A DNA stretch of 42,720 nt from Chelativorans petroleitrophicus (GCF_025398195.1 NZ_JAODNV010000023.1:1-42720); one strand, 5' to 3'; shown: positions 19,814 through 28,638, counted from the first letter of the stretch. The notes: generated by a model not told the origin, from the letters alone. Numbers and translations: made by a program.

Positions 19814-20707
19814 CTATGCCCCCGACACGAATTCCTCCTGACGGTATCCCTGCAGAAAGAGCAGCGCCGTCAGATCGCCGTGGTCGATCCGGAGGCGGGC
19901 CTCCGCGGCTACAGAGGGTTTGGCGTGCAAGGCCACGCCGGCGCCGGCCAGACGCAGCATATCGAGGTCATTCGCGCCGTCGCCGACAGCAATGACTTCG
20001 CTGGGTTCGATGTTCCGCTCGGCGGAGATTGCCATCAGCGCATCGGCCTTCGCCTTGCGGCCGAGAATGGGCTCGGCCACCGTGCCGGCAAGCCGCCCCT
20101 CCTCCACGATCAGCCGATTTGCCCTATGGTCGCGGAAACCGAGCTTGGCAGCCACAGGGCCGGTAAAGACGTCGAAGCCGCCGGAGACCAGCACCGTATG
20201 CGCCCCGGCAGCATTCATGGTGGCAACCAGTTCGCGGCCGCCCGAGGCCAGCCGGATTCGATGGGCGATCACCCGGTCCACCACCGCGAGCTCCAGCCCC
20301 TTGAGCAAGGCCACGCGCTCGCGAAGCGCGGGCTCGAAAGCAATCTCGCCGTTCATAGCCCGCCGGGTGATGGAGGCCACGTGGTCCTTGATGCCGATTT
20401 CGTCGGCGAGTTCGTCGATGCACTCCTGCTCGATCATGGTCGAATCCATGTCGGCAATCAGCATCTTCTTCTTCCGCCCCTCGGCCTGCTGCAGGGCGAT
20501 ATCCAACGGAAAACCGGCAAGGGCCGCGCGCAGGGCTTCTTCAGCCTGCTGAGCATCGATGCCTTCCGGCAGACAAATGTCGCAGGCAATTCCTGGGGCG
20601 AGCCACTCAATGCGGCTTGCGTCCACACAGCCGGCAGCCATATTCGCGACGGAGGGATCGAGCGCGCGGGCTTTCGGGTCGGAGATGAGCGTCGCAACAA
20701 TGGTCAT
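19814..20707 (-). CDS. serB: phosphoserine phosphatase
   Basis: SerB makes serine from phosphoserine. The 297-residue protein has an N-terminal ACT-like region and a C-terminal HAD domain with motif I (LIADMDSTMIEQEC, nucleophile Asp), motif II (VLVSGGFDVF) and motif III/IV (VIAVGDGANDLDML). The start is ATG 20707 (MTIVATLISDP), which overlaps the ATG of the divergent miaA by two bases. A longer frame to 20848 would run deep into miaA and is not supported by family length. Confidence 0.97.
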   Translation of the reverse strand: MTIVATLISDPKARALDPSVANMAAGCVDASRIEWLAPGIACDICLPEGIDAQQAEEALRAALAGFPLDIALQQAEGRKKKMLIADMDSTMIEQECIDELADEIGIKDHVASITRRAMNGEIAFEPALRERVALLKGLELAVVDRVIAHRIRLASGGRELVATMNAAGAHTVLVSGGFDVFTGPVAAKLGFRDHRANRLIVEEGRLAGTVAEPILGRKAKADALMAISAERNIEPSEVIAVGDGANDLDMLRLAGAGVALHAKPSVAAEARLRIDHGDLTALLFLQGYRQEEFVSGA

Positions 20708-21617
20708 GAGAAAAACCGCTGATACCGGAGGAAGAAGGCTGCTCAAGGACGTGACCCTGATAGCGGGGCCGACGGCGAGCGGCAAGTCGGCGCGCGCGCT
20801 CGAACTGGCCCGCAAGACGGGTGCCGTCATCGTCAATACCGATTCCATGCAGGTCTACGGGATTCTGTCGATACTGACGGCACACCCGGGCTCGGATGAG
20901 CTTGCGGCCGCTCCGCACCGCCTTTATGGCCATGTCCATCCGGGCCGGAGTTATTCCACCGGAGATTGGCTGCGCGATGTGGCAGCACTCACCGAAGCGG
21001 AAAACCTCAATCAGAAGCCGGTCATCTTCGTCGGCGGAACCGGACTTTATTTCCGGGCGCTCACCGAAGGGCTTTCACCGATGCCGGACGTCCCCAAGGC
21101 GATCCGCGCGCACTGGCGAAACCAGCTGGCGGCGGAAGGCGCGGAGTCGCTCCATAGCTTGCTGAAGGACATAGATCCCGTATCAGCGGCGCGCATCAGG
21201 CCGTCCGACGGACAGCGCATCGTGCGCGCGCTGGAGGTCATGGAAGCCTCGGGCAAGCCGATCAGCCAATGGCAAGCCGAGCCGTCGCAGCCCTTGGTGG
21301 ATACGGCCGCGGCAAAAAAGATCGTACTTGAACCTGACCGTAAGGAGCTTGCACGGCGCATAGATGAACGCTTCGACCGGATGCTGGAGATCGGCGCGCT
21401 TGAGGAGGTGGCGGCGCTGTTGCGGCTTAATCTTTCACCCTCCATGCCCGCAATGAAAGCGATTGGGGTGCGTGAGCTTTCAGCAGCGCTCTCAGGGCAG
21501 ATCAGCCTCAAGGAGGCAGCAGCGCGGGCAAAGGCCGCCACGCGCCAATATGCCAAACGGCAAATGACGTGGTTCCGCCATCAAATCGGGCCGGATTGGC
21601 AACGCCTGCGCGACTGA
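20706..21617 (+). CDS. miaA: tRNA dimethylallyltransferase
   Basis: MiaA transfers dimethylallyl to A37 of tRNAs that read codons starting with U. The 303-residue protein shows the P-loop LIAGPTASGKSARA, NTDSMQVY, FVGGTGLYFRAL, and C-terminal AIGVRELSAAL and RQYAKRQMTWFR. The start is ATG 20706, or ATG 20700 two codons earlier; both lie inside the opposite start region of serB. No good ribosome binding site is visible, so translation may start weakly. The promoter must lie within the serB coding region. Confidence 0.96.
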   Translation: MRKTADTGGRRLLKDVTLIAGPTASGKSARALELARKTGAVIVNTDSMQVYGILSILTAHPGSDELAAAPHRLYGHVHPGRSYSTGDWLRDVAALTEAENLNQKPVIFVGGTGLYFRALTEGLSPMPDVPKAIRAHWRNQLAAEGAESLHSLLKDIDPVSAARIRPSDGQRIVRALEVMEASGKPISQWQAEPSQPLVDTAAAKKIVLEPDRKELARRIDERFDRMLEIGALEEVAALLRLNLSPSMPAMKAIGVRELSAALSGQISLKEAAARAKAATRQYAKRQMTWFRHQIGPDWQRLRD

Positions 21618-21976
21618 GGCCTTATGCCCCCTCCAAGGCGTCACCCGTCACAGGCAAGAGTCTTGCAACGCTTTACATCCTACAGCGCGCGGGCTGGCTT
21701 CTCGGAACTCGCCCTGAAACCTGTTGCTCGGGCGGTTTGCACCTCATCATTTCGGCGTTTCAGGGAACGCTCTAAGTTTTTGACTTTTCACAGCTTGACG
21801 AACGACGGGCGGCCGCTTCTACCGTGGTTCCACTGCGAGCATTGCGGCGAGGCAGGGAAGTTATCCCTAGCAGCCTGTGAATTTACTGTGGTGGCAGCCA
21901 ATCTGCTCAATGCAATTAACCTGGTGTAAGGCGCCATGTGTGAGAAAGCAGGGAGTTGGTTTTGGTTTGGGCGGGC
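21618..21976. other. intergenic region upstream of the diguanylate cyclase
   Basis: There is no convincing gene, RNA or repeat in these 359 bases. Short frames exist, but they have no family features or ribosome binding sites. The promoter of the diguanylate cyclase gene is probably here. Confidence 0.5.
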
Positions 21977-22756
21977 ATGCGTTTCCACAAGGCGGAATCT
22001 GCTTTCTTTGTCTTTATTGCGCTGGTCCTTGGGGCTGGCATCATGCTGTTCTTCGCCTATGGCATCATGCGCACCCACGACCAGATCATGCACGGCAGCG
22101 CGTCCAACCATTTCGCGCAACTGCTGTTCACGACCGGCGTGCTCCTGGCGACGGCTGTCATTTTCGGCATCTTCTTCATCTATCCACTGATCCGCACCCA
22201 GGTGCGCGAGGAAGGAAAGCTGCGCGCCATGACCGAATTGCTCAGCGCGCGCTCCGAATCGCTCGAACATGCGGCTCTCACCGACAGCCTGACGGGAACC
22301 CAGAATCGCCGCTTCTTTGACGACGCGCTCAGGGAATATCTCCTGGAATTCGGCCGAATCGAGAGGCCGGTGGGGTTGATGGTCCTCGACCTCGACCATT
22401 TCAAGCAGGTCAACGACACCTACGGCCATAATGTGGGCGACGAGGTGCTGCGGCAGGTGGCGCGGTGCCTGAAGGAGCTCACGCGCTATCACGACGTGGT
22501 GGCCCGCCTGGGTGGCGAGGAATTCGCCATCGTCGCGCCCAACATGAATCATGAACGGCTGATCAAGCTTGCCGAGCGCATTCGCAAGACGATCGCGGCG
22601 CTCGCCGTGGACGCAGGCAACGTTCGCCTCCGGGTGAGCGCGAGCGTGGGCCTTGCCGTCTGGGACGGTAAGGAAACGGCAGACGAATTCTACCGACGTG
22701 CGGACAAGATGCTCTATCAGGCGAAGCGTCTGGGGCGGAATCGCGTCTGCGCCTGA
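21977..22756 (+). CDS. membrane diguanylate cyclase (GGDEF)
   Basis: This 259-residue enzyme makes cyclic di-GMP from two GTP. Two membrane segments at the N-terminus (SAFFVFIALVLGAGIMLFF and FTTGVLLATAVIFGIFFIY) enclose a short periplasmic loop. A coiled linker and a GGDEF domain follow, with LTDSLTGTQNRRFFD, DLDHFKQVNDTYGHNVGDE and the active-site loop GGEEF (residues 179-183). An inhibitory I-site RYHD (170-173) is present at the right distance, so product inhibition is likely. The start may instead be TTG 21956, but ATG 21977 fits better. Confidence 0.93.
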   Translation: MRFHKAESAFFVFIALVLGAGIMLFFAYGIMRTHDQIMHGSASNHFAQLLFTTGVLLATAVIFGIFFIYPLIRTQVREEGKLRAMTELLSARSESLEHAALTDSLTGTQNRRFFDDALREYLLEFGRIERPVGLMVLDLDHFKQVNDTYGHNVGDEVLRQVARCLKELTRYHDVVARLGGEEFAIVAPNMNHERLIKLAERIRKTIAALAVDAGNVRLRVSASVGLAVWDGKETADEFYRRADKMLYQAKRLGRNRVCA

Positions 22757-22867
22757 CCGGATAGGAACCCGTCAAAGGCTGCCTCCGGCTATCGGCCATC
22801 CTGCTCTAGCGGTATCGGCTGCGGCTCTTGCTCGGGAAATAGGGCTGGTTGAAGGTGACGGCGCCGA

Positions 22868-23053
22868 TCAGCCGCGCACGAGCCAGACGATGAGGACACC
22901 GATGGCCATCACGGCAAGCCCGGTTCCTCGCAACACGCCTTCAGGTACGCTGGCGACCTCCGCAGCCATGCGCTTTGCAAGCTGCGGCAAGCCGCCATAA
23001 AGAAGCCCTTCGATGACCAAGACGAGGCCGAGGGCGGCAAGAAAGTCGCTCAC
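22868..23053 (-). CDS. DUF2065 small membrane protein
   Basis: This 61-residue protein has two hydrophobic segments (FLAALGLVLVIEGLLYGGL and GTGLAVMAIGVLIVWLV). It matches the DUF2065 (YjeT-like) family that commonly follows hflC, as here. Its function is unknown. It ends the hflK-hflC operon. Confidence 0.86.
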   Translation of the reverse strand: MSDFLAALGLVLVIEGLLYGGLPQLAKRMAAEVASVPEGVLRGTGLAVMAIGVLIVWLVRG

Positions 23054-23090
23054 AGGCGCAAGCCCCCACTTCTTCTATCGGGTCCCGGTG

Positions 23091-24086
23091 CTACTGCGCG
23101 GCCCCGGCTTCCGGCTGGTCAGTCCGCAATGCTTCCCGCTGTGGCGGGACCGGTTCGATCGAACCGGTCAAGGGCGCTTCACCGGGAGCCTGCTGGCGCT
23201 GGCCATTGCGCCCTTCGGGGTCACCGAAGAAGCGGAAGAACTCCGAGTCCGGCGTGAGCAGCATGGTGGTGCCTGAAGAGTCCAGCGCACGCTGGTAGGC
23301 GATCATCGAGCGATAGAACTCGAAAAAGCCGGGATCGCGCTGGAAGGCTTCGGCGAATATGGCGTTGCGCTCGGCCTCGCCTTCACCACGCAGGATTTCA
23401 GCCTCGCGCTGGGCTGCAGCCAGAATTTCAACCACCTCACGGTCGGCCTGGGCGCGAATGCGCGCGGCAGCCTCGCGGCCACGGGCGCGCAGGCGCTCCG
23501 CTTCTGCCAGACGCTCCGCCTTCATGCGCTCATAAGTCTGCTGCGAGACTTCGGCCGTGAGATCGGTACGCCGGATACGCACGTCATCAATGCGGATGCC
23601 AAGGGACGCCGCGTCCGGGCGCAGCTGCTCAGCCACCTCGCGCATCATGGAGCCGCGCTCTTCCGAAAGCGCTGCCTCGAACCCGCGCAAGCCGTAGACA
23701 CGCCTCAAAGCGGCGTCGAGGCGGGTCCTTAGCCGCTGCTCGGCCAGCGGAATGCTGCCGGACGCCCGCTGGCGGAAGAGCTGCGGGTTCTCGATCGAAT
23801 AGGCGATGAAGGCATCGACTTCGTAGAACTTGCCGCCGGAGACCTGCACGCGGATATCGTCCAGGTCGAAGCGCAGGATCCGGTCCTCGATGAGCTGCAC
23901 ATTGTCCGCGTTGAAGAAGGCGAAAGGCAGCTTGAAATAAAGGCCCGGCTCCCGTTCCACGCGGACGATCTCGCCGAAGCGCAGCACGATGGCCTGCTGC
24001 CGCTCGTTGACGACGAAGATCGACGAATAAAGCAGGTATAGAACGATGGCCGAAGCAATTAGAACGGACGGGAGGCGGTTTGACAT
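23091..24086 (-). CDS. hflC: FtsH modulator, SPFH-domain membrane protein
   Basis: HflC forms with HflK a large membrane cage around the FtsH protease and tunes its activity. The 331-residue protein has an N-terminal membrane anchor (about residues 7-26), the SPFH/band 7 domain (FVVNERQQAIVLRFGEI, EPGLYFKLPF), and a long charged helix (about residues 185-260). The tail is Pro- and Gln-rich. Its start codon overlaps the hflK stop (TGATG), showing tight coupling. Confidence 0.96.
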   Translation of the reverse strand: MSNRLPSVLIASAIVLYLLYSSIFVVNERQQAIVLRFGEIVRVEREPGLYFKLPFAFFNADNVQLIEDRILRFDLDDIRVQVSGGKFYEVDAFIAYSIENPQLFRQRASGSIPLAEQRLRTRLDAALRRVYGLRGFEAALSEERGSMMREVAEQLRPDAASLGIRIDDVRIRRTDLTAEVSQQTYERMKAERLAEAERLRARGREAAARIRAQADREVVEILAAAQREAEILRGEGEAERNAIFAEAFQRDPGFFEFYRSMIAYQRALDSSGTTMLLTPDSEFFRFFGDPEGRNGQRQQAPGEAPLTGSIEPVPPQREALRTDQPEAGAAQ

Positions 24087-25207
24087 CAGTTGTTCCCCCC
24101 TTGTGCCTGCGAGCCGTTTTGAGCGTTGCCGCCCCGAGCGGGCTGCGACCGGCGCAACTCCGTCAAGGGCAAATAGGGAACGACGCCCTGCCCCGCGTCC
24201 TGGCCGACGATCACTTTGTTTGCGCCGCGAAGTACCTCTTCCATGGTCTCAAGGAAGAGACGCTGGCGGGTAACGTCCGGCGCCTTGGCGTACTCCTCGT
24301 AAACGGAGACGAAGCGCTGCGCCTCGCCTTGGGCCTCAAGCACGACGCGGCTCTTGTAGGCGGCGGCTGCTTCACGGATCTGTGCCGCCTCGCCGCGTGC
24401 CTGGCCAAGCTTCTGGTTGGCGTACTGATTGGCTTCCTCCACGAAGCGGTCCTCATCCTGCTCGGCGCGCTGCACCTCGTCAAAGGCGTCGGCCACCTCG
24501 CGGGGCGGCGCCGCATCCTCGATGGACAGCGCGTTGACGGTCAGGCCCGCACCATATTCGTCAAGCGTCGACTGGATGATGCTGCGCACCTCCTCCGCGA
24601 TGCCCTGGCGGTCGTCGCGGAAAATGTCCTGGGCGGGACGGCGCCCCACCACCTCGCGCATCGCGCTCTCGGCTACCTGGCGCACCATGCCGTCTGGATC
24701 GTCCACGTTGAACAGATATTCGACCGGCTCGGCCACCTGATAGGCAACCGTGAAACGGACATCGACGATGTTCTGGTCGCCGGAGAGCATTAGGCCGGAC
24801 GATGTGTTGCCCCGCGTCTCGCCAATGTCGATGAGCCGTTCGGCCACAGAGACCGTCTCGACAGTTTCAACAGGCCACCAATGGAAATGCAAGCCCGGCT
24901 CCGAGAGCTCAGTCTTTGGCTTTCCCAGCCGGAGCTCTACCGCGAGCTCGTCAGGCTGGACGATGTAGATGGCTTTGAAAAGCCAGAGTCCCGCCAGCAC
25001 CAGCAGGATCAGGCCGATCATGGCTGGGCTCGGCCCTGCTCCGCCTGGCAATACGCGCCTTAGGCGGTCCTGTCCGCGACGGATAATCTCCTCCAGGTCG
25101 GGTGGCGTCCCCTGCGGTCCGGATGGGCCCCGCGGCCCCTGATCCCAAGGACCGCCGCTGCCCCCACCGCCCCACGGGCCGCCGCCACTCTGATTGTTCC
25201 AGGGCAT
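24086..25207 (-). CDS. hflK: FtsH modulator, SPFH-domain membrane protein
   Basis: This is the partner of HflC. The 373-residue protein begins with the typical Gly-, Pro- and Trp-rich stretch (MPWNNQSGGGPWGGGG), then a membrane segment (about residues 58-78, IGLILLVLAGLWLFKAIYIV), and the SPFH domain (EPGLHFHWWPVE, LMLSGDQNIVDVRFTVAYQV). A charged helix with repeated Glu/Ala/Gln follows. ATG 25207 has AAGGA 8 bases upstream and is preferred over ATG 25225. Confidence 0.96.
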   Translation of the reverse strand: MPWNNQSGGGPWGGGGSGGPWDQGPRGPSGPQGTPPDLEEIIRRGQDRLRRVLPGGAGPSPAMIGLILLVLAGLWLFKAIYIVQPDELAVELRLGKPKTELSEPGLHFHWWPVETVETVSVAERLIDIGETRGNTSSGLMLSGDQNIVDVRFTVAYQVAEPVEYLFNVDDPDGMVRQVAESAMREVVGRRPAQDIFRDDRQGIAEEVRSIIQSTLDEYGAGLTVNALSIEDAAPPREVADAFDEVQRAEQDEDRFVEEANQYANQKLGQARGEAAQIREAAAAYKSRVVLEAQGEAQRFVSVYEEYAKAPDVTRQRLFLETMEEVLRGANKVIVGQDAGQGVVPYLPLTELRRSQPARGGNAQNGSQAQGGNN

Positions 25208-25318
25208 TATCGTTCCTTCATTCACCCGCCGGCCTTCCGAGGCGACGGCGCTCGCTTTCGCACGTTATAGGGATGCAAAACCGTGCTTTCAACGCGAAGC
25301 CGTCCGCAGGAAGCTGGC

Positions 25319-25831
25319 CTACACCTTCCGCCGTTCGTAGACCACATAACGCGTTGGGTAAATGTCCTTCTCGCCGGCAGGCACGATATCCTGCGAAACC
25401 GCCTCCCAGATCTCCTCGCTGATTGGCGGGAAGAACACATCGCCTTCAACCTCGGCGTCCACATGGGTCACGTAAAGCCGGTCAGCCTCAGGCAACGCCT
25501 GACGATAAATTTCGCCGCCTCCAATGACGCAGATTTCATCGCCAGCACCACTCTCCTTCGCGATCGCGACCGCTTCATCAAGCGAGCGCGCCGCAGCAAC
25601 GCCTTCCGCGGCGAAAGCCGGATCGCGCGAGATCACCACATTGAAGCGCCCCTGCAAGGGTTTGCCGATGCTTTCCCAGGTCTTGCGGCCCATGATGACC
25701 GGCTTTCCCATCGTGATGGCCTTGAAGCGCTTCAGATCGGTGGGAAGGCGCCAGGGCAATCCTCCTGCGCGGCCGATGATGCCGTTCCGCGCAATCGCGA
25801 CGACAAGTGCGATCCTTGTTGCAGAAGCCAT
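25319..25831 (-). CDS. folA: dihydrofolate reductase
   Basis: FolA reduces dihydrofolate with NADPH and restores the cofactor used up by thymidylate synthase. The 170-residue protein has VVAIARNGIIGRAGGLPWRLPTDLK (the family N-terminus), MGKPVIMGRKTWESIGKPL, a VVISRD strand and ICVIGGGEIYRQAL. It lies directly downstream of thyA: the thyA stop is at 25834-25836 and the folA ATG at 25831. The pair is therefore one operon joining the two reactions of the thymidylate cycle. Confidence 0.96.
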   Translation of the reverse strand: MASATRIALVVAIARNGIIGRAGGLPWRLPTDLKRFKAITMGKPVIMGRKTWESIGKPLQGRFNVVISRDPAFAAEGVAAARSLDEAVAIAKESGAGDEICVIGGGEIYRQALPEADRLYVTHVDAEVEGDVFFPPISEEIWEAVSQDIVPAGEKDIYPTRYVVYERRKV

Positions 25832-25833
25832 AC

Positions 25834-26628
25834 TCACACCGCCACCGGCGCCTTGATATGCGGGTCGGCGACATAGTCTTCCAGCCGGAAGTCCTCGTAA
25901 CGGAAGGAAAAAAGATCATCCACCGCAGGGTTGATCCACATCCGGGGAAGCGGTTTCGGCGTGCGGGTCAGCTGCTCCCGGGCCTGATCGAAGTGGTTGA
26001 AGTAGAGATGCGCGTCCCCAAGCGTGTGCACGAATTCTCCCGGCTTCAACCCGGTCACCTGGGCAATCATCATCGTAAGCAGCGCATAGGACGCAATATT
26101 GAAGGGCACCCCCAGGAAAATGTCAGCCGAGCGCTGGTAAAGCTGGCAGGAAAGCCGCCCCTCCGCAACGTGGAACTGGAATAGGCAGTGGCAGGGCGGC
26201 AGCGCCATGGAGTCAATCTCCGCCGGGTTCCACGCCGTAACGACATGCCGCCGCGAGTAAGGATTCTCCTTCAACGCCTTAAGAAGATTGGCAATCTGGT
26301 CGATGCGCCTACCGTCGGGTGCCGGCCAGGAGCGCCACTGCGCACCATAGACGGGGCCCAAATCGCCATTTTCGTCCGCCCACTCGTCCCAGATGGTCAC
26401 ACCATTTTCCTGAAGATAGCGGACATTGGTGTCGCCCTTCAGGAACCATAGAAGCTCATAGATGATGGATTTCAGATGCAGCTTCTTGGTCGTCAGAGCG
26501 GGAAAGCCCGCCTGAAGGTCGAAGCGCATCTGATGGCCGAAAACGCCCCGCGTGCCGGTGCCGGTGCGGTCGGCACGGTCCACACCGTTTTCAAGGACGT
26601 GGGCGAGCAGGTCGAGATATTGTCGCAT
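25834..26628 (-). CDS. thyA: thymidylate synthase
   Basis: ThyA methylates dUMP to dTMP. The 264 residues match the E. coli enzyme in length. The protein shows [26 protein letters not shown], the nucleophile in [13 protein letters not shown] (Cys), the substrate-binding [20 protein letters not shown], and [14 protein letters not shown] near the C-terminus. It is first in the thyA-folA pair. Confidence 0.98.
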   Translation of the reverse strand: MRQYLDLLAHVLENGVDRADRTGTGTRGVFGHQMRFDLQAGFPALTTKKLHLKSIIYELLWFLKGDTNVRYLQENGVTIWDEWADENGDLGPVYGAQWRSWPAPDGRRIDQIANLLKALKENPYSRRHVVTAWNPAEIDSMALPPCHCLFQFHVAEGRLSCQLYQRSADIFLGVPFNIASYALLTMMIAQVTGLKPGEFVHTLGDAHLYFNHFDQAREQLTRTPKPLPRMWINPAVDDLFSFRYEDFRLEDYVADPHIKAPVAV

Positions 26629-26717
26629 CGGGTCGCGGCCGAATCAGGTTGCTCCTTCCAGGATAGGATGAAGCCGGCGGTCGAGAAATGCCTCCGGCTT
26701 CCAAGCCGCGAGCACGT

Positions 26718-27029
26718 CTAGATAGCCTGAAGTTTCCCCAGATGCTTGGCGACCAGATAATAGAACGTCACACGGCTCTTCGTACTGTCGCCGCTCATCG
26801 TCTCGCAGACCTTCTCAATGATCGAATCGCACTTGGCGTCGTCGGTCTCGCCGAACTTTTTCTTGCACCATCTCTCGCGCACGCGCGCGAGCTCCTCCGG
26901 GTCGCTGCAGGAAACCAGAGATGAGTCCCGGTTCCGCAGTGCAATGCCCAGATGCTTGACGATCTTGTCCACAACCGCTGCGTCGGCAGTTGCGTCATAC
27001 TTGCGAATATCAGCGAGATAATCAGCCAT
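26718..27029 (-). CDS. DUF2853-family protein
   Basis: This 103-residue cytoplasmic, mostly helical protein begins MADYLADIRKYD and contains LVSCSDPEELARVRERWCKKKFG, which fits the DUF2853 family of unknown function. ATG 27029 is chosen over the upstream ATG 27119 because GAGGGA lies 8 bases before it and the family starts there. It lies head to head with ssrA. Confidence 0.8.
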   Translation of the reverse strand: MADYLADIRKYDATADAAVVDKIVKHLGIALRNRDSSLVSCSDPEELARVRERWCKKKFGETDDAKCDSIIEKVCETMSGDSTKSRVTFYYLVAKHLGKLQAI

Positions 27030-27162
27030 ATCGTTCCCTCGCAGCCTCTCCTGGTTCAGCCCATCCCTCGCTGCAACGAAACGTCGCATCGCCCCACGGC
27101 CGGAAGCTTCGGCAATCACCCCTGTGGAGTCAACGAAAAATGCGCTTTGGGGCGCCCTGGGG

Positions 27163-27191
27163 TTTTCATTTCAACCGGTTCTCACTATATC
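27163..27191 (+). promoter_or_regulatory. candidate ssrA promoter
   Basis: TTTTCA (27163-27168), a 17-base spacer, and TATATC (27186-27191). Transcription would start near 27,197. Confidence 0.45.
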
Positions 27192-27402
27192 TGATGGCGT
27201 CAGCTTCGGGCTGACTATGGCGATAAACGGCCGATGCAATAAGCCAATCGGACCCGGGGGCAGTGCCCGGCGCCTCCACCAGAAACTGCCGGCCAGCCAG
27301 GAGGGGCGGCTTCTGATGGGGGCGAAACAGGATCGACGATGGTGTAAAGATCGGACCTTCGCCCGGCATGGTACCACCGTTATCGGACCGAACCTAATAG
27401 TT

Positions 27403-27441
27403 GCCAACGACAACTATGCGGAAGCCCGTCTCGCTGCGTAA
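27403..27441 (+). other. tmRNA tag reading frame
   Basis: The tag reads ANDNYAEARLAA then TAA, starting at the resume codon GCC after TAGTT, as in other tmRNAs. The Leu-Ala-Ala end is the ClpX recognition signal, and the ANDNY part is where SspB would bind. sspB is at 38,060. Confidence 0.95.
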
Positions 27442-27496
27442 GCGGCGCGACAGCTTCACTTCAAGTCTCAGGCCGTCGCAGGCCTGAGCGGGGTCC

Positions 27497-27526
27497 GGAG
27501 GCACCTGGCAACAGAAGCCTCCACTT
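27497..27526 (+). terminator. ssrA 3' hairpin, truncated of its T-run by insertion
   Basis: GGAGGC (27497-27502) pairs with GCCTCC (27517-27522). Here it is followed by ACTTCCTTCC, a poor T-run. At the other end of the element the same GCCTCC is followed by ACTTTTTTTG (37841-37856), which is what an intrinsic terminator needs. The original T-run therefore seems to have been moved about 10 kb away. Confidence 0.65.
27514..27526. repeat. attL core
   Basis: GAAGCCTCCACTT, identical to the copy at 37838-37850. It is part of the ssrA 3' hairpin, so the element rebuilds the end of the RNA on insertion. Confidence 0.85.
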
Positions 27527-27568
27527 CCTTCCTTTCCCGCTATCCATTTGATTTTCCACGATTTCCAT
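27527..27568 (-). other. 5' end of the attachment-split gene
   Basis: Just after the integrase stop, the reverse strand opens a frame from ATG 27568 (or ATG 27547) that reads MEIVENQMDSGKGR up to the attL core. In the integrated state it runs on into antisense ssrA. In the excised circle it continues in frame through the core into 37837-37593. The integrase TGA overlaps a TTG in this frame. Confidence 0.55.
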
Positions 27569-27579
27569 TTTCCATTTTT

Positions 27580-28638
27580 TCAACGTTTTACAGCTTTGTC
27601 CTGTTTCCGTTCTTTCAGGCTGAGCAAGATGGCCTGCCCGCCTTTCTTCCGGTCAGCATAGCGGCTGTAGCGTTCGACCATGGGAACGCTCATTCCCACC
27701 GCATCGCTTATCTGCAGGGCGGTGTAGCCTTCCTGCCGCAGCCGGATGACGGCATTCGCCCTGAGACCGTGCCAAACAACGCCCTGTAGCTCGGGATGCT
27801 TTTCCCGCTCCTTATCGAGCATCTTCCACAGGAGATTCGTTGTGAAGGGTCGGCCACTGTCCTGCAGGAGAAACGGGCCAGGCCGCTTCTCCCAGGTCGC
27901 CATTTCCGCTTCCAGCTCAGGAAAGATCGGGCACCACGGCTCGACGCCCGTCTTTTTCTGGCGAAGGCGGAAGCCGCCATCGTCTATGTCGGTCCAGCCA
28001 AGCCGCACAAGATCGCTGATACGCTGCCCTGTGTAGCGCCCCAGCACGTAGGCGCGGCGCAACATGCCGGTGAAATGCTTGTCCGCGAAATCCAACTGCT
28101 CAGGCGTCCAGGGCTTGTGCCCCTCGCCTCTATCGAAATGCGCAACACCATGCGTCGGATCTCGGCTCAGAAGCTCGCGCGGTCCACATGCCCAGCGGCA
28201 CATAGCGCGGAGAGCATCGAGCACATTATTCGCGGTGCCCGGTTTCTTGGCTCCTATCTTCTCGATCAATGCTTGCACATGGGAAGGCCGAAGGCTATCG
28301 GCCGGGAGATTGCCCCAGGCGTCCCGCACGACGCGCAGAGATTGGCGATACTTTTCCTGCGTGCTCTCGCTCAGCTTGCGCGGAAGGCTGGGCCATGCTG
28401 TTTCGTAGGCGTCTATCAGGGCGCCGATTGTGCCCGTAGGAACCGGGCCAACAATGCCCTGCGCCTGCCGCACAGCTTGCCAGAACTCGGGTGAATGCGG
28501 ATCGTTCGGAAGCTTTATGCGCTCGCCCTGGTGGTCGGTGCCCCGGCCTGCCTGATAGTAGAAGTATTCCCGCCCGCGCGAGACGACGCGGTGCACGCCC
28601 TTCGGCAATGAGACTGCTGCTCTACGCCGCCGTTTCAT
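27580..28638 (-). CDS. tyrosine recombinase (integrase) of the ssrA element
   Basis: This 352-residue recombinase has Arg206 (RYTGQRISDL), Lys229 (RQKKTG), His290-Arg293 (HGLR) and nucleophile Tyr324 (MVERYSRY). The N-terminal arm-binding and core-binding domains are present, with full length. It lies 54 bases from the attL core, as expected for an enzyme acting on ssrA. Its start overlaps the end of the AlpA gene by 17 bases. It is the last gene of the operon that starts at about 29,744. Confidence 0.96.
   Translation of the reverse strand: MKRRRRAAVSLPKGVHRVVSRGREYFYYQAGRGTDHQGERIKLPNDPHSPEFWQAVRQAQGIVGPVPTGTIGALIDAYETAWPSLPRKLSESTQEKYRQSLRVVRDAWGNLPADSLRPSHVQALIEKIGAKKPGTANNVLDALRAMCRWACGPRELLSRDPTHGVAHFDRGEGHKPWTPEQLDFADKHFTGMLRRAYVLGRYTGQRISDLVRLGWTDIDDGGFRLRQKKTGVEPWCPIFPELEAEMATWEKRPGPFLLQDSGRPFTTNLLWKMLDKEREKHPELQGVVWHGLRANAVIRLRQEGYTALQISDAVGMSVPMVERYSRYADRKKGGQAILLSLKERKQDKAVKR

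Larger units (their letters stand above)
27197..27526 (+). ncRNA. ssrA: tmRNA, circularly permuted two-piece type
   Basis: tmRNA rescues stalled ribosomes and adds a degradation tag. The gene has the permuted order of alphaproteobacteria. First comes the acceptor piece: T stem CCGGG/CCCGG (27254-27258 with 27266-27270), then CGCCTCC, A and an encoded CCA (27271-27281). A spacer of about 36 bases follows, and then the coding piece starting GGGGGCG at 27318-27324. This pairs with CGCCTCC to close the acceptor stem. The tag frame is at 27403-27441. The 5' end is estimated from the promoter. The 3' part overlaps the attachment site of the neighbouring mobile element. Confidence 0.94.

Noticed and set aside
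26655-26702. AAGCCGG/CCGGCTT inverted repeat downstream of the DUF2853 gene as a terminator
   Set aside because: The loop is long and no T-run follows on either strand.
27124-27441. 105-codon frame over ssrA
   Set aside because: It overlaps the tmRNA, and its last 12 residues are simply the tmRNA tag; the rest is RNA structure.
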